Under the pieces are notes generated by a model that was given only the letters and a program-made list of their open reading frames with translations, did not search any database and had not been told where the DNA came from. A program made the position numbers and the translations under genes. A stretch of DNA of 14,481 nt from an uncultured Bacilli bacterium. Its GTDB lineage: Bacteria > Bacillota_I > Bacilli_A > RF39 > UBA660. Below, piece after piece: positions 8,288-14,234 of this stretch. The DNA lies in assembly GCA_934101275.1 (NCBI GenBank), contig CAKOQM010000033.1, positions 1-14,481 of the forward strand, written 5' to 3'. Within the stretch, counting starts at the first letter, position 1. The number at the start of each line of letters is the position of its first letter.

Positions 8288-8367
8288 CGATATTACTATT
8301 TAGTTATAAATTTGAAGGGTGATAGTAATTTTTACATGTAAAAAATCACCATAGTCTTCCTATGATG
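8285..8367. other. Extra segment of about 90 bp between two copies of the -10 motif
   Basis: Compared with paralogue A's leader, copy B carries about 90 extra bases. They are bounded by near-identical GATTATAACA(C)GATA sequences (8278-8291 and 8367-8380). Inside are an inverted repeat TTACTAT / ATAGTAA (8293-8299 and 8322-8328), a 16-bp palindrome TTTTTACATGTAAAAA (8329-8344) and the terminator hairpin. It could be a small insertion or a local duplication; no ORF is present. Confidence 0.4.
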
Positions 8368-8370
8368 ATT
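8337..8370 (-). terminator. Rho-independent terminator after srtB, overlapping the phase-variable -10
   Basis: Minus strand: AATCATCATAG, loop GAAGA, CTATGGTGATT (11 bp with one U-G pair), followed by Ts. On the plus strand the same pair is a C/A mismatch with no T run, so it acts for minus-strand transcripts. It lies about 50 nt past the srtB stop. The first three bases of its 5' arm belong to the TATAAT at 8368-8373, so RNA starting at that promoter lacks most of the 5' arm. Confidence 0.75.
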
Positions 8371-8399
8371 ATAACAGATACCCCCCCCCCGAGTGTCAA
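8368..8399 (-). promoter_or_regulatory. Poly-G spacer promoter of surface paralogue B (probable phase-variable switch)
   Basis: Minus strand: perfect -35 TTGACA (8394-8399), 20-bp spacer made of CTC, ten Gs (8381-8390) and TATCTGT, perfect extended -10 TGTTATAAT with TATAAT at 8368-8373. It is identical to 358-389 except one -35 base. The only non-ideal element is spacer length, set by the G run. Predicted start about 8361, leader about 155 nt. It lies between the srtB stop and the surface gene. Confidence 0.83.
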
Positions 8400-8421
8400 G
8401 AGAGTTTTAAAAAATTTGCTA

Positions 8422-9234
8422 TTAGTAACTTTTTATTAATTTAGCGTGTAAAACAACTTTAGAATAATCGTCATAACAGGTCGATAAAGTAAGAATTTTA
8501 TTATCGCTTAAAACATCTGTTTGAAAATCATAAATACTTCTTTTTTTAATAAATTCTAAAAAGCTTAAATACTCGTTATCATTTGCAAAATTCGTTTTAA
8601 TGTAATCGTTTGTATTAGCAATTTTATAAACACTAAAGACTTGCCAAAGTTGACTTTTTTCTATAGAATTTGTTCTAACAATGTAATTTGCTTTATTTTC
8701 GCACCATTCGGCGTTTAAAATATTTTTTAAAGTGCCAAACATTGTTTTATTTTCTCTACCATGAGCATAAATAATTGAATTTTTATTATTAAAATCATTT
8801 TCATTACGATAATCTAAAAATACCCATCCGCCTCCGTTAGACTGACGATACAAATCATGAGTTAAATAATATTCGTTGTTGGTTGTTTGTGTTATGGGAT
8901 AGTTAATATTTGTATTTTGTACTTGTATCCAACCTATTACCTCTTTATTTTTTTTAGTGAGTTTGGAAAAGTCTACTTTTAAAAAAGGTGTATTGACAAA
9001 ATCCCAATAAGGATCTGAATTTTTAATGGTTGTTTCATCCTGTTCTTTTACGCTGTCATTTTGAACTTCTTCTTGTATATAAACTTTATCCTGAATGTCG
9101 TTTAATACTTCATTTGTTTTTTGATTGTCGTTATGCCATAAAAGAAGGAGAATAAAGCAGACAACGAAAATACCGATTAAAATCAATTTGAAAAATATTC
9201 CTATAATTTTTTTACTCGTTACTTTCATAGACAT
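8422..9234 (-). CDS. srtB: Class B sortase with Lys at the catalytic-Arg position
   Basis: Membrane-anchored transpeptidase that cleaves a sorting motif and attaches the protein to the cell wall. 270 residues: N-terminal membrane anchor (about 9-33), a polar linker, then the sortase fold with GWIQV...NYPITQT (101-117), catalytic His158 in YAHG and Cys253 in TLSTC. Class B sortases normally have an Arg in the final strand; here the sequence runs TLSTCYDDYSKVVLHAKL, with Lys259 at the apparent position and a shorter loop. The upstream neighbour encodes an NPQTG protein, the probable substrate, 50 bp away with an intervening weak terminator. The start at 9234 follows AGAGGG; a second ATG at 9228 is also possible. 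The family call is firm; activity without the Arg is uncertain. Confidence 0.93.
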   Translation of the reverse strand: MSMKVTSKKIIGIFFKLILIGIFVVCFILLLLWHNDNQKTNEVLNDIQDKVYIQEEVQNDSVKEQDETTIKNSDPYWDFVNTPFLKVDFSKLTKKNKEVIGWIQVQNTNINYPITQTTNNEYYLTHDLYRQSNGGGWVFLDYRNENDFNNKNSIIYAHGRENKTMFGTLKNILNAEWCENKANYIVRTNSIEKSQLWQVFSVYKIANTNDYIKTNFANDNEYLSFLEFIKKRSIYDFQTDVLSDNKILTLSTCYDDYSKVVLHAKLIKSY

Positions 9235-9258
9235 TCTTCCCTCTAAAGTTTGTTAAAG

Positions 9259-9283
9259 AAAAAGGAAGATTCATCTCCCATTT
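9259..9283 (-). terminator. Probable attenuating terminator between NPQTG gene and srtB
   Basis: Minus strand: GGGAGA, loop TGAA, TCTTCC (6 bp with one G-U), followed by five Ts, in the 50-bp gap between the two genes. A short stem like this probably terminates only partly, which would favour substrate over sortase. No separate srtB promoter was recognised. Confidence 0.5.
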
Positions 9284-9284
9284 T

Positions 9285-10448
9285 CTAATTTCTTTTAAGT
9301 TTTTTTAGTTCTAGGCCAAGTAAAGCTAAACCTGAAGCTATAAATCCTGCAAAAACGTATAAAATATTATCTCCTGTTTGCGGATTTTTTTCTGTTTCTT
9401 CATTCATACCAAAGATAGCGTATTCTGATAAGTGAGTTGTTTTGAAGGTTACATAACCGTCTTCGTAAGTGGCATCAAATGTTTCTTTAACACTACCATC
9501 TTCAATATAACCAACGACATATTTATCATATTTGGTAGCAACCGGCATTTTAATTTCAAATTCACCATCTTGGATAGGCACGATTTCTACACCAGATAAA
9601 ACACTAATATCATAGCCTTTAATAGGCGTATATTTATCTAAAACAAGTTTTGAAACATCAAATTCTTTAACATCTAGACTATAAGATGAATTCAAAAGAT
9701 TTTTGCTTGTAAAAGTAACATCATTATTTTTTAAAGAATAAATGTCTTCATCTTTTTCACTTGTAAATGTTACTGTACCATTATTGTTATAAACGATTTT
9801 CATGTCGGTAGTAACTCTTTCATTAATCCAATCTTCTGTAATCCATTTATGATTGTTATCGGAAGCAATACGAGCATTGTTTTCGCTATTAATAAAATCA
9901 TCCACTGTTAAAGAGCTATCCATTTGAGAGTTTGCCTCTAAAGCTTTTAAAGAAGCAAATTTATTTTTTAAATCTTCATTGGTTTTAAAATAATAGCAGG
10001 TGTCTTCATCTTCTTTGATGCATGTATCATTATAATAAGCTGTTTTAATGGTTTCACTATCAATGACATCTTTACCTTCGGTGTAAACACCATAGACCGT
10101 TAAGCTTCCATCACCTTCGATAATGTATTTATGAGTATCATAAGCGCCCCAAAATTCGGAAACAACATTATCCCCATTTACCACATAAGTCATGGGACTT
10201 GCAGAAGTATCAAATGAGCCAATACGCGCATCTTTTTTCAAAGCAACTTTACCAGCATAACCTATATTATAAAATGTCAAACGATTAAATTCTTTCATAT
10301 TATCGCCAAAGGCTTCTAAAGAATGACTCTTAACAACAAAATAGTCCTCCGAATAACTAAAACTCATACTATTCCAAGATTCGGCATTAGCAGCAAGAGG
10401 CACACTTATTAAACCAAGTGCGACTAAACTTAAAAATTTCTTTTTCAT
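9285..10448 (-). CDS. Cell-wall-anchored protein with NPQTG sorting signal, probable SrtB substrate
   Basis: I take the ATG at 10448 (387 aa): it is followed at once by a signal peptide MKKKFLSLVALGLISVPLAA with likely cleavage after ANA, and AAAGG lies about 10 nt upstream. An in-frame GTG two codons earlier is possible; the longer frame to 10529 reads through the promoter and is not credible. The C-terminus has NPQTG (residues 355-359), a hydrophobic segment and a basic tail KKLKRN, a complete sorting signal. The NPQT form points to class B sortase, and srtB is next in the operon. The middle is acidic and beta-rich-looking, with no domain I can name. NPQT substrates in staphylococci include haem-binding IsdC, but I see nothing here that supports haem binding. 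Confidence 0.9.
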   Translation of the reverse strand: MKKKFLSLVALGLISVPLAANAESWNSMSFSYSEDYFVVKSHSLEAFGDNMKEFNRLTFYNIGYAGKVALKKDARIGSFDTSASPMTYVVNGDNVVSEFWGAYDTHKYIIEGDGSLTVYGVYTEGKDVIDSETIKTAYYNDTCIKEDEDTCYYFKTNEDLKNKFASLKALEANSQMDSSLTVDDFINSENNARIASDNNHKWITEDWINERVTTDMKIVYNNNGTVTFTSEKDEDIYSLKNNDVTFTSKNLLNSSYSLDVKEFDVSKLVLDKYTPIKGYDISVLSGVEIVPIQDGEFEIKMPVATKYDKYVVGYIEDGSVKETFDATYEDGYVTFKTTHLSEYAIFGMNEETEKNPQTGDNILYVFAGFIASGLALLGLELKKLKRN

Positions 10449-10499
10449 TTTCACATAACCTTTCTTTCTCACGATATAAACCCTATATCTTATATCTAA

Positions 10500-10529
10500 A
10501 TAATACCATAACCTTCTTATAAATGACAA
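10500..10529 (-). promoter_or_regulatory. Promoter of the NPQTG-protein/srtB operon
   Basis: Minus strand: -35 TTGTCA (10524-10529), 18-bp spacer, extended -10 TGG-TATTAT (-10 at 10500-10505). Leader about 45 nt. The -35 lies 6 bp past the stop of the broken surface gene, so no room is left for a separate terminator there. Confidence 0.65.
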
Positions 10530-10535
10530 GATGTA

Positions 10536-11368
10536 TTAAGAAATTTCAAAAGGATTATCACTCGTCCCAAGGCCTTTACTTATCTTTGTATCCCCTTTAA
10601 GGTTAATAACGGCACGCACACCATGTCCAGTATAAATTCGGAAGATACGTATACGTAAGAGTATTCATATAACCATCCGTGATATCCGAAAACATGAGTT
10701 CATCCACACTTATTAAGCCAATCGGGTACGTTAAAGCTTTATTCCCCTTTGTTACTTGTACTCAAGGTAAGCAAATCGTTTTTCTTGGAACATTTTAAAG
10801 TTGGCGTCTTGGTATTGTAATAACGATTATAAGCAGCATAATAAGTGGTTTCCTCACTATCCGTATAGACATTACCTAAATAAAGACTTCTGTCGCTGCA
10901 AAAACCAGCATCGACCAGATAAACTTCATTGGGAGTGTTTAAAATGTTGTTTTGATACCAAGTATCCAAAACACTTTTCACATTACTAGATATCTCATTT
11001 TGGGTAATTTTTTCATAGCTTTCGTTTAAAGTATTGCTATACATATAACCGTTATAAGTAGGATTATCTCTTTTTGTGTTAAAGGCACGATTTGTCGCAC
11101 TTAGTCTATCCCTACCCTCTGATGAGCCATCGCTACCGGCATACATAAGTCTTACACTGCCATCACCATTGATTCTAATAATTTGCCAATAAAAACCCTC
11201 AAACTTCACATAGTTATTAGAAACCGAACCATGATAGTAATAACTTAGACCATCATCATCTCCGGTCTCATAAAGGCCTTTATACGATTTATCACTTTCT
11301 ACTTCACTTTGCAAAAATTTATACCCACTTAAATTATAACAACGATACGAAATAGAAGAACCTTCTAG
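10536..11368 (-). pseudogene. Remnant of a third surface-protein paralogue (5' truncated, frameshifted, internal deletion)
   Basis: Three-frame reading gives a broken match to residues about 353-659 of the protein at 6218-8206. Homology begins near 11366 (GSSISYRCYNLSGY); everything upstream, including signal peptide, promoter and ribosome binding site, is missing, and an in-frame stop lies at 11372-11374. The module SYYYHGSVSNNYVKFEGFYW and the cysteines of GFC and LKC are kept. An extra G in GGGG (10744-10747) shifts the frame after NKG; the next frame continues NKALTYPIGLISVDELMF to YWT. A deletion near 10623-10628 removes about 32 codons of the YWTMSP...GVRA segment and shifts frame again, then GHGVRAVINLKGDTKI runs to a TAA at 10536. 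Either decayed or a silent sequence reservoir; decay is the simpler reading. Confidence 0.85.
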
Positions 11369-11428
11369 TGTTTAAACACTTCTTTATTCTTCTAATATTG
11401 TATCACATCATGAAGGTTTCAGGGTAAT

Positions 11429-11455
11429 TAAAAACACCGTTATAAAAAGGTGTCT
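11429..11455 (-). terminator. Rho-independent terminator of ruvB
   Basis: Minus strand: AGACACC / GGTGTTT (7 bp, one G-U), 10-nt loop, followed by Ts. The 5' arm overlaps the ruvB stop codon (11454-11456). The roughly 60 bases from here to the remnant at 11368 show nothing recognisable. Confidence 0.7.
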
Positions 11456-12467
11456 AAAAATCATCAAAAAGCCCTTGATTGTGACTTATCTTTAAATGTT
11501 TATAAGCTTTTTCACAAGCCATACGTCCTCTTGGTGTTCGTTTAATAAATCCTTCTTGCAACAAGAAAGGCTCAACCACATCTTCTATCGTTGAAACTTC
11601 TTCACCAATACTGGTACTAATGGTCTCAACGCCAACGGGTCCACCCCCAAATTTTTCAATTAAGCTCGTTAAATATTCAATATCAATAGCATCTAAGCCA
11701 TCTTCATCTACTTTTAATCGTTCCAAAGATTTATTAGCTAAATCATACGTTATGGTTTTATAACCACCGACTAAGGCAAAATCACGAACTCTTTTAAAGA
11801 GACGATTAGCAATTCGTGGCGTTTTACGGCATCTTTTAGCTAAAAGTAACGCTGCATCGTTATCAATAGGCATTTCTAAAACCCGACTCGTTCTTAAAAT
11901 AATTTCCTGTAGTTCTTCTTCCGAATAATACTGTAATTTATTAATAATTCCGAAACGATCTCGTAAAGGAGCCGAGATATCCCCGGCTCTTGTTGTCGCC
12001 CCAACCAAAGTAAAAGGTGGTAAATCTATTTTTAAATTACGACTTTTCCCATCGTTATTAATAACTAAATCCAATTCAAAGTCTTCCATTGCTGGATATA
12101 AAATTTCTTCTATAAATTTAGGCATACGGTGAATTTCATCAATAAATAAAACATCTCCTGGTTCTAAAGTAGATAAAACCGCAGCCAAATCTCCACTTTT
12201 TTCTAAAGAAGGTCCACTAGCTGTCTTAAGATTAACCCCTAGTTCATTAGCAATAATATGAGCAAGGGTTGTTTTACCAAGACCAGGAGGGCCATAAAGT
12301 AAAACATGGTCTAAAGATTCATTACGTATTTTACTGGCTTCAATAAAAACGCTTAAATTACTCGTGATTTCTTCTTGGCCTATATATTCTTTTAGATTTT
12401 GGGGTCTTATATTATTTTCAAAAGTATCGGTTTCTTGTTTTTCACTTTCTAAAATATGATCATCCAT
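11454..12467 (-). CDS. ruvB: Holliday junction branch migration helicase RuvB
   Basis: AAA+ motor that, with RuvA, drives branch migration of Holliday junctions in recombination and repair. 337 residues, normal length. Walker A GPPGLGKT (59-66), Walker B LFIDEIHR (107-114), sensor 1 GATTR (156-160), arginine finger in PLRDRFG (about R169), and the C-terminal winged helix with GFIKRTPRGR near 306-315. TAGGAGG lies 6 nt before the ATG. It follows ruvA by 48 bp on the same strand, presumably one transcript. No RuvC is seen in the window, as is usual for Firmicutes, which use RecU. Confidence 0.97.
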   Translation of the reverse strand: MDDHILESEKQETDTFENNIRPQNLKEYIGQEEITSNLSVFIEASKIRNESLDHVLLYGPPGLGKTTLAHIIANELGVNLKTASGPSLEKSGDLAAVLSTLEPGDVLFIDEIHRMPKFIEEILYPAMEDFELDLVINNDGKSRNLKIDLPPFTLVGATTRAGDISAPLRDRFGIINKLQYYSEEELQEIILRTSRVLEMPIDNDAALLLAKRCRKTPRIANRLFKRVRDFALVGGYKTITYDLANKSLERLKVDEDGLDAIDIEYLTSLIEKFGGGPVGVETISTSIGEEVSTIEDVVEPFLLQEGFIKRTPRGRMACEKAYKHLKISHNQGLFDDF

Positions 12468-12515
12468 AACATACCTCCTATTTTTTTACTTTCTTATTTT
12501 TTCCTTCTTTATCCC

Positions 12516-13070
12516 TTATTTAAGAAGTAATCTTAAGGCTTCTTTAACTTGGTCTTCGACCTTTTTGCTAGCATCTACATTTGGTAAAATCTTTTTAATA
12601 TCCGCCGTCTTATAGCCTAAACCTTCTAACACACTAATAAGTTCTTCAAAACCACTCGAAGAAACTTCGGATGTATCTATAGCAAGTTTACCTTTTAAAT
12701 CTAAGATAATTTGACGAGCCACTTTTTCTCCCACTTTAGGAAATTTTTTTAAATATAAAACATTTTCTCTATCAATAGCGTCAATAATTCCATTTACACT
12801 ACCCGTAGCAAGCATCGGCATCACAAGTTTAGGTCCTACTCCTTTAACATTAATAAGACGCAGAAAAAGTTCTTTTTCTTCTTTGGTTTTAAAACCATAA
12901 AAACTTTCTTCATCTTCTCTTATGTGATGATAAATATAAACCGTTTGCTCTTCCTCTTTCGAAAAAGCATAAGGATTCGAAACAAATATTTCATACCCAA
13001 TCCCATGATTTTCTAAGATAATAGAGTTTTTTTCTTCTCCGGTAACAATTCCTTTAATATAACTGTACAT
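12516..13070 (-). CDS. ruvA: Holliday junction DNA-binding protein RuvA
   Basis: Binds four-way junctions and loads RuvB. 184 residues, slightly short for RuvA (about 190-205) but complete: N-terminal OB fold (1-62, MYSYIKGIVTG...), two helix-hairpin-helix motifs (LINVKGVGPK at 72-81 and LKKFPKVGEKVARQI at 107-121), a flexible linker (about 130-140), and C-terminal domain III that contacts RuvB (from SGFEELISVLEGLGY to the end). The ribosome binding site is weak (AGAAAGAAG). Upstream of ruvB as in most bacteria. Confidence 0.96.
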   Translation of the reverse strand: MYSYIKGIVTGEEKNSIILENHGIGYEIFVSNPYAFSKEEEQTVYIYHHIREDEESFYGFKTKEEKELFLRLINVKGVGPKLVMPMLATGSVNGIIDAIDRENVLYLKKFPKVGEKVARQIILDLKGKLAIDTSEVSSSGFEELISVLEGLGYKTADIKKILPNVDASKKVEDQVKEALRLLLK

Positions 13071-13096
13071 AAAACATCTTCTTTCTGTTCTTTCTT

Positions 13097-13105
13097 ATTT
13101 TAACA
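13097..13105 (-). promoter_or_regulatory. Possible ruvA promoter (extended -10)
   Basis: Minus strand TGTTAAAAT (TG-T-TAAAAT), about 27 nt before the ruvA ATG, directly after the T run of the upstream terminator. No good -35 is visible, so this is weakly supported. Confidence 0.4.
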
Positions 13106-13106
13106 T

Positions 13107-13148
13107 AAAAAAAGATGAAAAACAGTACCTTACGCAATTTCATCTTTT
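13107..13148 (-). terminator. Terminator of the DUF421 gene
   Basis: Minus strand: AAAAGATGAAA, 17-nt loop, TTTCATCTTTT (11 bp, perfect), followed by Ts. The DUF421 stop codon (13130-13132) lies in the loop. It separates this gene from ruvAB. Confidence 0.72.
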
Positions 13149-13780
13149 AAGATTAAATAAACTTTTTGATGGTTATAAAAGGCATAAAAAACATCTTCTA
13201 TTTCTAAGCCTTTTTTTTGTAATTCCAAAGTAAGCCAAACTTTATCTTTATGTAAAAATTCTAAAGTTTTTATATTTATCTCACCATCCAAAATTAAAGG
13301 CATAGGATAAGAAGAAGGAATTTTAAACAAATTGTATTTAAAAATAGAAAGTTTACCATTAGGCTCTAAAAAAGCATACTCAACATCCTGAATATTTTTC
13401 ACCTCTTTTTGTCTTAAACTTAAAAGGAGATCATCCATACTATAACGTTGTCTCACCATTTCCTTATAATTAACTTTACCATTACAGACAATTAATGAGG
13501 GTTTTCCATCAAAAAGACGTCGAAAGGTCCGGGATTTTATACTAATATATGCTAAGACAATTTCTAATAACCCAAGTAAGGACAAAGGAATTACGGTTTG
13601 CCAAATAGATTTTTCAATATTTTCAATAGAAATAGCTACCATCTCAGCCATTAAAATGGAAATAATTAAATCCGTTACACCCAGTTGTCCAATTTCTCTT
13701 TTGCCCATGATACGATAAAGTAAAACAATAAAAAAATAGAAAAAAATAGTTCGATAAATAATAGAACCTAATTCTTGCAT
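13130..13780 (-). CDS. DUF421/YetF-family membrane protein (YrbG-like)
   Basis: I prefer the ATG at 13780 (216 aa): AGGTGAT, a 7-nt match to the 16S tail, lies 4 nt before it and would overlap the alternative GTG at 13789. Three N-terminal membrane segments (about residues 5-23, 35-52 and 60-80) contain the family motif MGKREIGQLGVTDLI; then comes the cytoplasmic domain with GKPSLIVCNGKV, a YSMDDLLLSLRQ helix and VEYAFLEPNGKLS. The molecular role of DUF421 is not settled; some relatives affect spore germination or stress. In Bacillus subtilis a DUF421 gene (yrbG) and yrzE lie close to ruvAB, so this neighbourhood is conserved (from memory). Confidence 0.9.
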   Translation of the reverse strand: MQELGSIIYRTIFFYFFIVLLYRIMGKREIGQLGVTDLIISILMAEMVAISIENIEKSIWQTVIPLSLLGLLEIVLAYISIKSRTFRRLFDGKPSLIVCNGKVNYKEMVRQRYSMDDLLLSLRQKEVKNIQDVEYAFLEPNGKLSIFKYNLFKIPSSYPMPLILDGEINIKTLEFLHKDKVWLTLELQKKGLEIEDVFYAFYNHQKVYLILKDEIA

Positions 13781-13852
13781 TCTTATCACCTATCTTTATT
13801 ATGGTCTTATTCTATTTTTTTTAAACATTCATATAGTTTAATAGGTGATACA

Positions 13853-14221
13853 ATGAACAATTTAAAAAAATATGGTTTTACCAGTCTAATATTTCTAGGC
13901 TTTTTAATTTTATTTTCATTAATTTTAACAACATTTAATTATTTTGATATTCTTCATTTTAAGTTAACAAACACATTTATTTTTATAGGAATGATATTAT
14001 TTTTATTTTTAATTGGTTTTGAATATGGAAAAAAAGCTTTAAAAAAAGGTTTTTTAGAAGGATTAAAAATAGGATTATGGCTTATTTTTATTCTTCTTTT
14101 TATCAATATTGTTTTTTATCATGATCACTTTTCTTTAGAAAGAATCATCTACTATTCCGTTTTAATTCTTTCTAGTACTTTAGGCTCTATGGTAGGAATT
14201 AATAAAAAAAATTCAGATTAA
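13853..14221 (+). CDS. TIGR04086/YrzE-like four-helix membrane protein
   Basis: The only plus-strand gene I support. I choose the ATG at 13853 (122 aa) because AGGTGAT ends 3 nt before it; the upstream in-frame extension has no membrane or signal logic and overlaps the divergent gene. Four hydrophobic segments (about residues 8-29, 38-55, 71-89 and 98-116) with FEYGKKALKKGFLEGLKIG between the second and third, the layout of TIGR04086 (YrzE) proteins. Function unknown. It is divergent from the DUF421 gene, with 72 bp between starts and no convincing promoter seen for either. It ends in overlap with the stop of the convergent gene at 14218. Confidence 0.78.
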   Translation: MNNLKKYGFTSLIFLGFLILFSLILTTFNYFDILHFKLTNTFIFIGMILFLFLIGFEYGKKALKKGFLEGLKIGLWLIFILLFINIVFYHDHFSLERIIYYSVLILSSTLGSMVGINKKNSD

Positions 14222-14234
14222 TCTGGATTTTTTT
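14204..14234. terminator. Bidirectional terminator over two convergent stop codons
   Basis: A 13-bp stem (14205-14217 with 14222-14234, one G-U or A/C position) around the loop TTAA, with an A run on one side and a T run on the other, so it works on both strands. The palindrome GATTAATC at its tip holds both TAA stops (14219-14221 plus, 14218-14220 minus). Confidence 0.82.

Noticed and set aside
358..8399. Invertible promoter (site-specific recombination) instead of slippage
   Set aside because: No inverted repeats flank either promoter block as a pair and no recombinase gene is present; the G run inside the spacer explains switching more simply.
10449..10529. Longer N-terminus of the NPQTG protein starting at 10529
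   Set aside because: It would translate through the -35/-10 promoter and put an arginine-rich stretch before a textbook signal peptide; ATG 10448 has a ribosome binding site.
10739..11314. A functional 191-residue protein from the open stretch in the third surface-gene copy
   Set aside because: It has only a TTG start without ribosome binding site or signal peptide, and homology continues beyond both ends in other frames, so it is a fragment of a broken gene.
6218..11368. A diversity-generating retroelement acting on the lectin-like surface proteins
   Set aside because: No reverse transcriptase, accessory gene or template repeat is visible in the window, and the C-terminal segment is not enriched in the adenine-substituted codon pattern one would look for.
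13775..13852. Longer N-terminus for the plus-strand YrzE-like gene
   Set aside because: It overlaps the start of the divergent DUF421 gene, lacks a ribosome binding site, and AGGTGAT sits directly before ATG 13853.
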